A DNA stretch of 64,000 bases from Collinsella sp. UBA6357 (GTDB taxonomy: Bacteria > Actinomycetota > Coriobacteriia > Coriobacteriales > Coriobacteriaceae), in assembly GCA_002437815.1 (NCBI GenBank), contig DJRP01000030.1:29154-93153 (forward strand), in the 5' to 3' direction. The translations under genes were made by a program, and so were the position numbers. Below are positions 45,727 to 54,388 of the stretch, piece by piece. Every line of letters begins with the position of its first letter. Positions within the stretch are counted from its first letter, which is position 1. The notes beneath the pieces were generated by a model that had not been told where the DNA came from, did no database searches, and saw only the letters and a program-made list of their open reading frames with translations.

Positions 45727-45811
45727 ACCTGCAATTGGGGACGTAGCGTTTTTGCAGGTCGATCAACCCAAAGGCACGACCTGCAAAAACGCTACGTCCC
45801 CAATTGCAGGT
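45727..45811. repeat. Long inverted-repeat element, family 1 (copy C)
   Basis: Perfect 34-bp arms 45727-45760 and 45778-45811 with a 17-base loop. The outer part ACCTGCAATTGGGGACGTAG is the family signature; the inner GCGTTTTTGCAGGTC is unique to this copy and matched on both sides. It touches the stop codon of the NodB-like gene. Confidence 0.93.
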
Positions 45812-47193
45812 TAGGATTCGGCGATCTGGGTGGGAACCACGGCCCCTTTGGGCATCTGGACCCTGTCGAGCGAGGTGAGCTTCTTGCTCAGCGAGCTATC
45901 GGTCCCCACCAGCTCTGAAAGCTTCACGATCTGGTAGCCGTCCGCCTGCAGCCCATCGATGATCTGGCCCAGGGCCTCGACCGTCTGCTCGGCCGTCTCG
46001 TCGCTATCGGTCATCAGGACGATGTTTCCCGGCGTGACCGAATCGAGCACCGTCTGCACCGTGGTATCGGAACCCTCGAGCAACCAGTCGCCCGAATCGA
46101 GATTCCACGACACCACAGCGCTCACCAGGTCCATGGCGTCGAGCCAATTTTGCTCGTCAAACGCCGCATAGGGCGCGCGCAGCAATGCCGTCTTGGTGCC
46201 GGTTGCGCTTTTGATCGCTTTGGCACCACGACTGATCTGCTTGCGCACCGCATCGCGATCCTGCCCTTTAAGGCTGTCATCGCTATAGCTGTTGGATCCG
46301 ATCTCGCAGCCGGCGTCCACGATGGCCTTGGCCTGCGCAGGGTTTGCGGCCGCCGCATCGCCCGAAAGAAAGAACGTGGCGCCCACGCCCTTGTCTTTGA
46401 GTACCTGCAGCAGCTGCGCGGTAGCAGTACTCGGCCCCTCGTCAAAGGTCAGGGCGACATATTTGGCATTGCCCTTGGGTGTCACGCTCACGCATTCGAC
46501 CACGCAGTCGGTCGCCGGCTTTACCTGCCCGCGATCCTGCGTCTTGCCCGATTTTTCGCCCACCCATACCTCGGAGCGCCCCTCGACACCCCAGGTCTTT
46601 ACATACTCGATGGCGCCCGTGCCCTCCACGGTGAGCTTGGGCTCTATCGCAGTAGCCTGTACCTGATGCTTCTCGTAGACATTGCGGCCGTTTTTGACCT
46701 TGATCTTCTCGCCGCCCGCAAGCTCGCGCTCGTCCCAGGCCTTCTGGTCAACACGCTTGCCGTCCACCTTGATCGAGAGCTGCTCGCCGCCATGGCGGGT
46801 GAGCACGCTATCGTCCACGGCAAGCAAATCGCCCGCGCTATAGGTATCGGTAAGACCTTGATCGTCGATGAGCACCTGAAGCGTCGAACCCACGCGCACC
46901 GCGGTCTTCTCGCCGTTGAGGGTGACGTCGACGCTGCGGTTGACATAGCCGATCACCGCGGCGACAAACAGTACGAGCGCACAGCCCACACCGATCAGGG
47001 CATAGGGCAGACGCGAGCCTCGGCGAAACCCCGGGCCATGGGAACCGATATGCGCGCTGCGATCGCTGAAACCGCGGCTGTGGTTGAGATACATCGCCCC
47101 GGGCTTACGGCGCCGCCGCGTCTGCGAACCGGGAAGATGGCCCAGGTCGTGGCGCCGGGGAACATGCGAGTTGGAGCTGGTACGTTTTTGCAA
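45811..47193 (-). CDS. Polysaccharide deacetylase-like (NodB) protein with degenerate active site
   Basis: A 460-residue envelope protein. One TM segment near residue 40 follows a basic, glycine-rich tail; then a ubiquitin-like/DUF348-like beta region (VDVTLNGEKTAVRVGSTLQV), and a C-terminal NodB domain from about 215. NodB motifs are altered: TFDDGP reads TFDEGP, the metal-binding HxxxH region reads SNSYSDD, and the catalytic LxH reads LMTD; RAPY and the WNLDSGDW motif remain. So both histidines are lost and activity is doubtful. The TTG start (47191-47193) has GGTGGGAG five bases upstream; an upstream ATG lacks a ribosome site. It is the last gene of an envelope cluster on the minus strand. 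Confidence 0.82.
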   Translation of the reverse strand: MQKRTSSNSHVPRRHDLGHLPGSQTRRRRKPGAMYLNHSRGFSDRSAHIGSHGPGFRRGSRLPYALIGVGCALVLFVAAVIGYVNRSVDVTLNGEKTAVRVGSTLQVLIDDQGLTDTYSAGDLLAVDDSVLTRHGGEQLSIKVDGKRVDQKAWDERELAGGEKIKVKNGRNVYEKHQVQATAIEPKLTVEGTGAIEYVKTWGVEGRSEVWVGEKSGKTQDRGQVKPATDCVVECVSVTPKGNAKYVALTFDEGPSTATAQLLQVLKDKGVGATFFLSGDAAAANPAQAKAIVDAGCEIGSNSYSDDSLKGQDRDAVRKQISRGAKAIKSATGTKTALLRAPYAAFDEQNWLDAMDLVSAVVSWNLDSGDWLLEGSDTTVQTVLDSVTPGNIVLMTDSDETAEQTVEALGQIIDGLQADGYQIVKLSELVGTDSSLSKKLTSLDRVQMPKGAVVPTQIAES

Positions 47194-47265
47194 TGGTACT
47201 CCCACCCTCAAACACATCAGGCCGGGACGCGATGTCGCCGGCCTGATAACAGTTATATCGATACG

Positions 47266-48027
47266 CTATTTTGCTGAGCCCTTGGTCTTGGATGAACCGC
47301 TCGCCTTTTTGTATTCGTCGGCGAATGATTTGAACATCCCGCGCGTGCGGCCGAGCTGCTTGCCGAGCGCACGGCTGCCCTTGTCCACAGCGACCGAGCC
47401 TTTGTCATCGAGCACTTTGGCGCCTTTTTTGACCTTGTCGCCCACCACGACCGTCGCCTCGGCAGCTTTTGCCGCGGCACCGCCCGTAAACCCGAGCGAT
47501 TTGACGTCGTCGGAGACGATCATGGCGCCCTTCTCGTAACCACGCAGCATGGTCGGCGGCATCTGAACGTCGCCCACGAGCACGCTGGAGGCCGCACCCG
47601 CCGTGATCGCGAACGAGATGACCGTTCCGGCACGCGGCTTGAACTCGACATCGGAGCAATAGCCCACCTTGGCGCCCGACTCGGTGCGCACGTCCATGCC
47701 GACCCAGATGATGCAGTCGTCCAGATCGATGCCCAATCGCTTGGCCGCGGCCTCGTCATAGGAACCCTTGACGTCCTCTACGGCGATCGCGCCCTCGTAG
47801 ACACCGATGGCATCGAGCGCAACAAAGCGGTCGGGCTGCTTGATCATACCGGCGATATCGGGCTGGCGAACCATGAAGCCCACCACGCGCGTGCCGCCCG
47901 GCGTAAAAACCGGAAAGTGGATCTTGCCGAGCTTTTTGGGGCTGCGCGGCGTACCGTCCTTCTTGGTGCGCTTGTCCTCGGCCGGTTTGCGATAGAGCTT
48001 GGCGCCGATAAAGTCCCCGGCGTGCAT
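47266..48027 (-). CDS. PRC-barrel domain protein
   Basis: A 253-residue protein with one or two PRC-barrel-like beta segments (GKIHFPVFTPGGTRVVGFMV at about 34-53; IIWVGMDVRTESGAKVGYCSDVEF at about 105-130, shown here as strand regions only) followed by a lysine- and alanine-rich tail (about 190-253). No signal peptide or TM segment. ATG 48025-48027 overlaps the stop codon of the preceding YtxH-like gene (TAATG), indicating translational coupling. PRC-barrels often bind RNA, ribosomal or cell-division factors; the role here is unknown. Confidence 0.78.
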   Translation of the reverse strand: MHAGDFIGAKLYRKPAEDKRTKKDGTPRSPKKLGKIHFPVFTPGGTRVVGFMVRQPDIAGMIKQPDRFVALDAIGVYEGAIAVEDVKGSYDEAAAKRLGIDLDDCIIWVGMDVRTESGAKVGYCSDVEFKPRAGTVISFAITAGAASSVLVGDVQMPPTMLRGYEKGAMIVSDDVKSLGFTGGAAAKAAEATVVVGDKVKKGAKVLDDKGSVAVDKGSRALGKQLGRTRGMFKSFADEYKKASGSSKTKGSAK

Positions 48028-48422
48028 TAGGCCTCGGAAGAGGTCTGCTCAGCAGGCTCCTCGTCCTGGTTCTCGACCGCAGATTCAACCACGACGTCGG
48101 CCGCCGGCGTGACGTTGCCGCCCGAGATGGCCTCGTTGAGCTGCTCGCGGAGCTGATCCATGCGCTCGCGGGCCAGGTCGACCTTGGCACGCAGGTCATC
48201 AGTCTTGGCATCGACCATGGGGCCGAAATCGTTGACGGCGGCGCGGGCGGTATCGGCACCGTGCTCATAGGTGTCGCGCACGCTGTCCCAGGCGTCGTTG
48301 GCCATATCGGCAGCCATCGCACGGGTCTCGGCTCCCGAACGCGGGGCCAGGGCGATGCCGATGACGGTGCCGGCGGCGGCACCCAGCAGGGCACCGGAGA
48401 TAAAGTTGAAAGTCTTACCCAT
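48027..48422 (-). CDS. YtxH-domain protein
   Basis: A 131-residue protein with the YtxH pattern: an N-terminal glycine/alanine-rich hydrophobic helix (FNFISGALLGAAAGTVIGIALAP, residues 4-26, a membrane anchor) followed by a charged helical region with an EADRAR-like rhythm (ARERMDQLREQLNEAI), ending in a Glu-rich tail. ATG 48420-48422 follows AGAGGA. It is translationally coupled to the PRC-barrel gene. YtxH-like proteins are stress-related and poorly understood. Confidence 0.85.
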   Translation of the reverse strand: MGKTFNFISGALLGAAAGTVIGIALAPRSGAETRAMAADMANDAWDSVRDTYEHGADTARAAVNDFGPMVDAKTDDLRAKVDLARERMDQLREQLNEAISGGNVTPAADVVVESAVENQDEEPAEQTSSEA

Positions 48423-48561
48423 AATCGTTCCTCTCACCTGGACGACAGGCGCCCATCGGTTGAATGCTGTCCATTATACCCAGAGGGCGCACGGTATTCG
48501 CGCGCCCATCCGTATACGGTATCCTCGCTGCTCGCGGCGACAATGCGCGCGGGTCGCGATC

Positions 48562-49452
48562 CTATTCGAGCGGCAGCGCCTGCATGGTTGCCGTGGCATC
48601 GGGATCCACACCCTCGCCGGGCGCAGCCGCGTCCGCATCGAAGGCGCCGGCCTGCAAGGGCAGCTGGCCCTCGTGCGGCACCGTGGCAGCACCGCCGAAC
48701 ACGGCCCCTGCGGTCTCGCGGGCCTCGACCGTCGCGCCCTCGGTATCGATCACCTGACGCGGCTCATCCTCAAAGCTCGGCGCACCTTGGGGTGCAGGGG
48801 CAACTTCGGGATCGCCCTCGCCTGACGCGTCCTGCGCGGCCTCATGCCCCTCATCGACGGGAGCATCCGCACTATCCTCGGGCTCGTCCCCAGCAGTCTC
48901 CTGCCCCTCGGAGGCGTCGTCGAGCTGCAGCTCACCGTCGGGCGCCTCGGCGGCCATGGTCGTGCCCTCCAGCTCGGCACGCATGCCCAGCACCAGCTGG
49001 CGCAGACCCTTGACCGTGCCCTCGACATCGGGGGCGGGCTGATCGGCATGCAAAAACGCCCAATCCATCATAAAGGTGGCAGACGAGAGCGAACCGATGG
49101 TCAAAACGTCATCGGGGCACGAGATCTCGATCTCAAAGACGCGCTCGTCATGCTCGCTCACGCGCGTGCGGCCGCAGGCGATCTTGCCGGCGAGCCCCGT
49201 CTCGTTCATAAGCTCGACCGTCACGTGCTCCAGCAGATGGGCGAGCTCGGTGTTGCCCATGCAGTCCTGGAACTCGCGGCCCGCATCGCCCAGGCACAGA
49301 TGCTTGGCGATAGCCGGCACCAGATAGTACACGCGCGCCGTAGCCTCGATATCCTCGGACGTCATGAGCGGCATGTTGGGGTTGACCAACACGTGCGCGC
49401 AGATCTTATCCTCGCTGACCGTGACCTTGAGAATGTTGAACAGGCCTGCCAT
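48562..49452 (-). CDS. Stand-alone cyanophycin-synthetase-N-like domain with acidic tail
   Basis: A 296-residue protein. Residues about 1-165 carry LAHLLEHVTVELMNETGLAG (about 70-89) and KIACGRTRVSEHDERVFEIE, which resemble the N-terminal domain of cyanophycin synthetase (HVxEHVALELQxxAG...GRTR). The ATP-grasp and Mur-ligase domains of that enzyme are absent. The C-terminal 130 residues are disordered, acidic and rich in Ala, Glu and Pro. No signal peptide. ATG 49450-49452 follows a GGAGAGAC-like site. It lies between the CNNM and YtxH-like genes on the same strand. A polymer-binding or regulatory role is possible; I cannot assign one. Confidence 0.6.
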   Translation of the reverse strand: MAGLFNILKVTVSEDKICAHVLVNPNMPLMTSEDIEATARVYYLVPAIAKHLCLGDAGREFQDCMGNTELAHLLEHVTVELMNETGLAGKIACGRTRVSEHDERVFEIEISCPDDVLTIGSLSSATFMMDWAFLHADQPAPDVEGTVKGLRQLVLGMRAELEGTTMAAEAPDGELQLDDASEGQETAGDEPEDSADAPVDEGHEAAQDASGEGDPEVAPAPQGAPSFEDEPRQVIDTEGATVEARETAGAVFGGAATVPHEGQLPLQAGAFDADAAAPGEGVDPDATATMQALPLE

Positions 49453-49473
49453 GTCTCTCCTTCGCCGCCTTGC

Positions 49474-50850
49474 CTACTCGTCGCCGTCGATACGCTCTGC
49501 ATGGCTCGCGCCACCAGAAACCGCATCGGCGTCCGAACCGGGCGCAGCATCCGTCTTGTCCGTATCGGCCGGCGCGATCACGCGAATGAGCGAGATACGT
49601 TGGCCGCGCATCGACTGCACCTTGAACTTATACCCCTCGACCTCGAACACCTCGCCGATGTCGGGCACCGAGTCGCACAGCTCCAGGATCCAGCCGGCAA
49701 TGGTCTCATAATCATCGCTTTCCTGGATGGGCCAGCCGAGCTCAATCGCATCATCGCACGAAAAACGCCCATCGACGAGCCACTCGCGGCGCGAAAGGCG
49801 CGTGAGGTACTTGTTGTCGGGATCGAACTCGTCCTCGATCTCGCCCACGATCTCCTCGACGATATCCTCGATGGTGATGATACCGGCCGTGCCGCCGTAC
49901 TCGTCCACCACCATGACGATCTGGTCATGGCTCGTCTGCATCTCGGAGAGCAGCGGCAGGATGTCCTTGGTGTCGGGCACAAAGGCCGCATCGCGCAGAT
50001 GCTGGGCGATGGCATCGTCCCCGTGACCGGCAAGGGCCGGCTCGATCAGATCCTTGATATGGGCGATACCGGCGATGTTGTCCGGATCCTCGTGGAACAC
50101 GGGCACGCGGCTGTAACCGGTCTGGCGCATGGTGGCAAGCACGTCCGAGACGGTCTCGGTGTCTTCGCACATGGTGATATCGACGCGCGGGACCATGACC
50201 TCGCGGGCCACGGCGTCGCCCAGGTCGAAGATCTCGTGGATCATGCGCTTCTCCTCGTCACGCAGATCATCCTGCTCGGAGACCATGTACTTGATCTCCT
50301 CCTCGGACACACTCTGGCGGTCGTCGGCGCTCTTGATACGCAGAAGCGTGGCGAGACCGTCCGCGCAGGCACCGGTCGCCCACACCACGGGGCGCGCGAT
50401 CTTTTGGAAGACCGAGAGCGGGCCCACGACCTGCTTGGAGACGTTCTCGGCGTTGGCGAGGCCGATGCGTTTGGGCACCAGCTCGCCGATGACCGTCGAG
50501 ATGAAGGCCACGGCAAGCGTGATGATGACGGGTGCGAGGCCGCGCGCGACGGCCGAGAGCGGCGCGATGCCAAAGCTCATGAGCCAGCCGGCAAGCGGAT
50601 CGGAAAGGCTCGTCGACGCCACGGCCGAGGACGCAAAACCCACGAGGGTGATGGCCACTTGGATGGTAGCGAGAAACTCGTCGGAATCGCTCGCAAGCTT
50701 GACGGCGCGGGCGGCACGACGGTCGCCCTGATCGGCCTCGTGCTCGAGCACGGCGCGCTTGGCCGTGGTAAGCGCCATCTCGGACATGGAGAAATAGCCG
50801 TTGATGAGGGTGAGGATGAGGGTGGTGATGATCGAGATGGTTATGTCCAT
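49474..50850 (-). CDS. CNNM/HlyC-CorC family membrane protein (putative Mg2+/Co2+ transport)
   Basis: A 458-residue protein with an N-terminal CNNM/DUF21 membrane domain (three to four TM segments, about residues 1-140: INGYFSMSEMALTTAKRAVLEHEA; IGELVPKRIGLANAENVSKQ), a CBS pair (about 200-320: VMVPRVDITMCEDTETVSDVL; VPVFHEDPDNIAGIAHIKDL; MVVDEYGGTAGIITIEDIVEEI) and a CorC/HlyC C-terminal domain (ISLIRVIAP near 425). The ATG at 50848-50850 is favoured, although GGAGG lies 15 bases upstream, since the alternative TTG at 50898 has no ribosome site. Such proteins take part in magnesium/cobalt export. Confidence 0.88.
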   Translation of the reverse strand: MDITISIITTLILTLINGYFSMSEMALTTAKRAVLEHEADQGDRRAARAVKLASDSDEFLATIQVAITLVGFASSAVASTSLSDPLAGWLMSFGIAPLSAVARGLAPVIITLAVAFISTVIGELVPKRIGLANAENVSKQVVGPLSVFQKIARPVVWATGACADGLATLLRIKSADDRQSVSEEEIKYMVSEQDDLRDEEKRMIHEIFDLGDAVAREVMVPRVDITMCEDTETVSDVLATMRQTGYSRVPVFHEDPDNIAGIAHIKDLIEPALAGHGDDAIAQHLRDAAFVPDTKDILPLLSEMQTSHDQIVMVVDEYGGTAGIITIEDIVEEIVGEIEDEFDPDNKYLTRLSRREWLVDGRFSCDDAIELGWPIQESDDYETIAGWILELCDSVPDIGEVFEVEGYKFKVQSMRGQRISLIRVIAPADTDKTDAAPGSDADAVSGGASHAERIDGDE

Positions 50851-50940
50851 CGGGGTGTTCTCGAACCTCCAAGATTCGGGATCGGATGAAAAGGTCAAAA
50901 AGAGACGCGGCCGACCGACGGCACACGGTGCACGCGATCG

Positions 50941-51624
50941 TTAGATAACGAAGAGGATCACCGCCATGAACTGGAAGATGCTGCCCGCAAGCACCCACAG
51001 GTGAAAGACGCTGTGCAGGTAGCGAACATTCTTGGCGATGTAGAAGGGCACGCCCACGGTGTAGCAGACACCGCCGATGGCGAGCAGAGCCAGCGCGACC
51101 GGATCGAGCAACGCCACCAGCGCCGGCAGTCTGAATGCGACAAGCCAGCCCATGGCAAGATAGATGAGCCCGGTGAGCCACCGCGGCTGTCGCTCGCGCA
51201 TGAAGCACTCGAACGCGATGCCGACGATGGCGATCGCCCAGACAGCAAAGAATAGCGTCGGGCCGCCGTCGTCGGCGAGGGTTATCAGGCAAAACGGCGT
51301 ATAGCTGCCCGCAATGAGCAGATAGATGCAACTATGGTCGATGATGCGGAACACACGTTTGGCACGAACGGGCTGTATGGCGTGATAGAGCGTGGAGGCC
51401 AGATACTCGAGAATGATCGAGACGCCGTAGACGATGGCCGCGGCCATATGCGCAGGTCCGCCGCCGCGCAGCGCCGCAAAGACAATCAGCAGCACCAGGC
51501 CGGCGATACCCAAAAGACAGCCCACGCCATGGGTGACGGAGTTCATGATCTCCTCGCCCACCGTGTAATGCGGGACGGCCGCGGCCTGGGGTCGCGGCTT
51601 GGAACTGTCGCTCGAATCGGGCAT
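50941..51624 (-). CDS. Hemolysin III (TrhA/PAQR) family membrane protein
   Basis: A 227-residue protein with seven TM segments, typical of HlyIII/TrhA. Conserved elements: EEIMNSVTHGVGCLLGIAG near residue 24, the His-Ser/Asp site YHAIQPVRAKRVFRIIDHSCIY near 83, and HSVFHLWVLAGSIFQFMAV near the end with the paired histidines of the metal site. Ribosome site unclear. It opens the minus-strand cluster ahead of CNNM. PAQR-like proteins are linked to membrane homeostasis; hemolytic activity is not implied. Confidence 0.92.
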   Translation of the reverse strand: MPDSSDSSKPRPQAAAVPHYTVGEEIMNSVTHGVGCLLGIAGLVLLIVFAALRGGGPAHMAAAIVYGVSIILEYLASTLYHAIQPVRAKRVFRIIDHSCIYLLIAGSYTPFCLITLADDGGPTLFFAVWAIAIVGIAFECFMRERQPRWLTGLIYLAMGWLVAFRLPALVALLDPVALALLAIGGVCYTVGVPFYIAKNVRYLHSVFHLWVLAGSIFQFMAVILFVI

Positions 51625-51814
51625 GACGCTCGTTTGCCTCCAAATAAATAGTTCTCAACACTATATCAAAGCGCCTGGGCGCACGCGAGACGCGCCGCGG
51701 CCCTTAGGATTCGTTTACCCAATCTTTGCATGTTGACGCATCAACATCAAACGCCGATAATGCGTTGGATTCATTTGTTGACTTGTTAACCGTTGTATAT
51801 TCGGAGGTTCCTTC

Positions 51815-52789
51815 GTGTCTTCTGCAACCACCCGTCCCCACCGTCGGCTCAAGATAGCCGCTTGCGTCGCCGCCGTGCTTGTCGTGGCGTTGCTCTGCTT
51901 TGCCGGCAACTTTCTTTTTGACTTCGCGCTCAACCCAAACGCCGCCTATACCATGAAGATGATGCAGGACGGTCAGGCCGCCAAAGCGGGTGGTGAGCAG
52001 ATGGACGCCGAAGAAACCGAGGCGCGCGCCTGGTTCAAGGAGCACCGCGCGAGCCGCAGCCTCGCCGCCAATGACGGCACCCCTCTCAAGGGCTGGTACT
52101 TTGACCAAGGTGAGGACAGCCATGACTACGCCGTCTGCCTGCATGGATATACCAACCAACCCATCGGCATGGCACGCTACGTCAAACGATTTTTCGACCG
52201 CGGCATGAACGTGCTGGCGCCGGCGGCGCGGGCGCACGAGCGCTCCGGTGGAACCTATATCGGGATGGGCTGGCCCGAACGCCTCGACGTCGTCCAATGG
52301 ATCGAAGACATCGTCCAACGCGATCCCCAGGCGCGCATCGTGGTATTTGGCGTGTCGATGGGTGGAGCCACCGCCATGAACGTGGCAGGCGAGAAACTTC
52401 CCGATAACGTCAAGTGCATCATCGAGGACTGCGGATACACCAGCGTATGGGACGAGTTCTCGCTGCAGCTCAAAGACGTGTTCGGCCTGCCGAGCTTCCC
52501 GCTGCTCGATGCGGCGAACCTCGTGTGCAACGTGCGGGCCGGCTACGACTTTCGCACCGCAAGTTCGGTCGAGCAGCTCAAAAAGGCAACCTTGCCCATG
52601 CTGTTCATCCATGGCGATGCGGATACCTTCGTCCCCTACAGCATGCTCAATCAAAACTACGAGGCGTGCGCCAGCAAGGTCAAGCAAAAGCTCACCGTGC
52701 ACGGTGCGGCCCACGCCCAGAGCGCCCAAACCGATCCCGGGCTCTACTGGAGCACGGTCGGGGCATTCCTCGAAGCGCATTTCGACTGA
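51815..52789 (+). CDS. Membrane-anchored alpha/beta hydrolase
   Basis: A 324-residue alpha/beta hydrolase with an N-terminal TM helix (residues 12-34), so the catalytic domain is probably outside the cytoplasmic membrane. Oxyanion region VCLHGYTNQP near 105, nucleophile in FGVSMGGATAMN near 178 (GxSxG), Asp in IHGDADTFVP near 268 and the likely His in VHGAAHAQS near 293. GTG start at 51815 behind GGAGG. It is related to the lysophospholipase/YfhR-like families. It is monocistronic; the downstream gene is convergent and repeat K lies between them. Confidence 0.9.
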   Translation: MSSATTRPHRRLKIAACVAAVLVVALLCFAGNFLFDFALNPNAAYTMKMMQDGQAAKAGGEQMDAEETEARAWFKEHRASRSLAANDGTPLKGWYFDQGEDSHDYAVCLHGYTNQPIGMARYVKRFFDRGMNVLAPAARAHERSGGTYIGMGWPERLDVVQWIEDIVQRDPQARIVVFGVSMGGATAMNVAGEKLPDNVKCIIEDCGYTSVWDEFSLQLKDVFGLPSFPLLDAANLVCNVRAGYDFRTASSVEQLKKATLPMLFIHGDADTFVPYSMLNQNYEACASKVKQKLTVHGAAHAQSAQTDPGLYWSTVGAFLEAHFD

Positions 52790-52829
52790 TTTTTCGCCCG
52801 CTCGACCGTTTTGCAAGCACCCTTGGATA

Positions 52830-52950
52830 CAAGTGAGTGGACTTTTTGGAAAGGTTCGAGTATCACGGCAAGAAGCAATTGCTCTACCTGCGGTTTTATA
52901 GAGCCATGCCGACGATATACTCGGCAGGTCGCAAAAAGTCCACTCACTTG
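52830..52950. repeat. Long inverted-repeat element, family 3 (copy K)
   Basis: Arms CAAGTGAGTGGACTTTTTG (52830-52848) and its complement (52932-52950), 19 bp. The 83-base interior folds further: CGAGTAT/ATACTCG, GGCA/TGCC and GCTCTA/TAGAGC, so the entire element is one long hairpin. It lies between convergent genes. Confidence 0.92.
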
Positions 52951-52988
52951 CAAAAAGCCGCCGCAGGAGACATCCCCCGCGACGGCTT
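52951..52988 (-). terminator. Terminator of the DUF362 gene
   Basis: AAGCCG..CGC / GCG.CGGCTT with a 14-base loop; on the minus strand followed by TTTTTGC. It directly adjoins repeat K. Confidence 0.75.
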
Positions 52989-53026
52989 AAACCAGCGTTT
53001 CGGTGCGAAAACGGCCCACGGGCACG

Positions 53027-54232
53027 CTATTTGACCTCGATGAGCTCGTAGTCGCTCGTGCCCAGACCGATCTTCTCGGCGTGCGCGATACAGGTGCGCC
53101 AGTCGGTGTCGGGGTGTGTGATGCAGAACGGATCTGCGGCCTGCTCGCCCTCGAGATGCACGTGGTTGTGCTCCATCTTGGCCGCACTCTCGGTGAGCTC
53201 GGTGTCGGGCAGGGGCTTTGCCGCCAGCACGGCGTCGGCGCAGGCCTGGTCGATGGCCACCGGGTCGAAACTCGCGAACATGCCGATATCGTTGACGATG
53301 GGCGTGTCGTTCTCGGCGTGGCAGTCACAGTTGGGGCTGATGTCCATGGCGAGCGAGATGTGGAAGTTCGGACGGTCCTGGACGATCGCTTGCGTGTACT
53401 CGGCGATCTTGCAGTTGAGCACGTCGGGGGCGCCGTCGTAATCGGGCGTGATGGCGTCTTGGTTGCACACGCCGATGCAGCGGCCGCAGCCCAGGCAGCG
53501 GTCGTGGTCGATCGACGCCACGTGCACGGTACGGGTCGTGCCGTTTGCCAGCTCGCGCTCTCGCGTGCCGTCGAAGGAGATGGCACCGTGTGCGCAGATC
53601 TTCTCGCAGGCGCGGCAGCCCACGCACTGGCCCGTCGCCACGCTCGGCTTACCCGCGGCATGCTGCTCCATCTTGCCGGCACGGCTGCCGCCGCCCATGC
53701 CAAGGTTCTTCATGGCGCCGCCGAAGCCCGCCTGCTCGTGACCCTTGAAGTGCGTGAGACTGATCACGATATCGGCGTCCATGAGGGCATGGCCGATCTT
53801 GGCCTCCTTGACGTACTCGCCGTTCTTGACCGGGACGAGCGTCTCGTCGGTACCCTTGAGACCGTCGGCGATGATGACCTGGCAGCCCGTGGCGTACGGC
53901 GTGAAGCCGTTTTGATAGGCGGTGTCGATATGCTCGAGCGCGTTTTTGCGACTGCCCACGTAGAGCGTGTTGCAGTCAGTAAGAAACGGCTTGCCGCCGA
54001 GCTCCTTGACCACGTCGGCCACGGCGCGCGCATAGTTGGGGCGCAAAAAGCTGAGATTGCCCAGCTCGCCAAAGTGGATCTTGATGGCGACGAACTTGTT
54101 CTCAAAATCAATCTGCTCGATGCCGGCGCGGCGGATGAGGCGCTTGAGCTTGTCGAGCTGGCTCTCGCGGCCATGCGTGCGTAGGTTGGTGAAGTACACC
54201 TTGGCAGGTGCCTGGGATGCGTTCTCGGTCAT
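53027..54232 (-). CDS. DUF362 protein with two 4Fe-4S clusters
   Basis: A 401-residue iron-sulphur protein. The N-terminal DUF362 domain spans residues about 10-190 (IKIHFGELGNLSFLRPNYARAV near 50; DIVISLTHFKGHEQAGFGGAMKNLGMG near 153). Two 4Fe-4S ferredoxin motifs follow: CVGCRACEKIC (about 205) and CLGCGRCIGVC (about 245), each with the downstream Cys or Pro needed. ATG 54230-54232 follows GGGG. Proteins of this type are often maturation or redox factors in anaerobes. It is a monocistronic gene convergent with the lipase-like gene. Confidence 0.9.
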   Translation of the reverse strand: MTENASQAPAKVYFTNLRTHGRESQLDKLKRLIRRAGIEQIDFENKFVAIKIHFGELGNLSFLRPNYARAVADVVKELGGKPFLTDCNTLYVGSRKNALEHIDTAYQNGFTPYATGCQVIIADGLKGTDETLVPVKNGEYVKEAKIGHALMDADIVISLTHFKGHEQAGFGGAMKNLGMGGGSRAGKMEQHAAGKPSVATGQCVGCRACEKICAHGAISFDGTRERELANGTTRTVHVASIDHDRCLGCGRCIGVCNQDAITPDYDGAPDVLNCKIAEYTQAIVQDRPNFHISLAMDISPNCDCHAENDTPIVNDIGMFASFDPVAIDQACADAVLAAKPLPDTELTESAAKMEHNHVHLEGEQAADPFCITHPDTDWRTCIAHAEKIGLGTSDYELIEVK

Positions 54233-54314
54233 AGAAAAATCCCCTCTATCCCTATGACGTTACAGACAAAGAGGATTGTACCCATTGGAGTTCACTCGAG
54301 GTCAAGCATGACAC

Positions 54315-54383
54315 CCTGCGATTGGGGACGTAGCAAAACAGCAGGTTTCAAACCTGCTGTTTTGCTACGTCCCCAATCGCAGG
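54315..54383. repeat. Long inverted-repeat element, family 1 (copy D)
   Basis: Perfect 34-bp arms (54315-54348, 54350-54383) that meet with a single central base. It shares TTGGGGACGTAGC with copies B, C and E, but CTGCGATT/AATCGCAG replaces CTGCAATT/AATTGCAG: one base pair changed in both arms together. It stops five bases before the ABC permease stop codon. Confidence 0.93.
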
Positions 54384-54388
54384 TGGGG

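Noticed and set aside
54315..54383. Repeat D as an ordinary terminator of the ABC permease
   Set aside because: No T-run follows on either strand and the same arms appear in three other places with different interiors.
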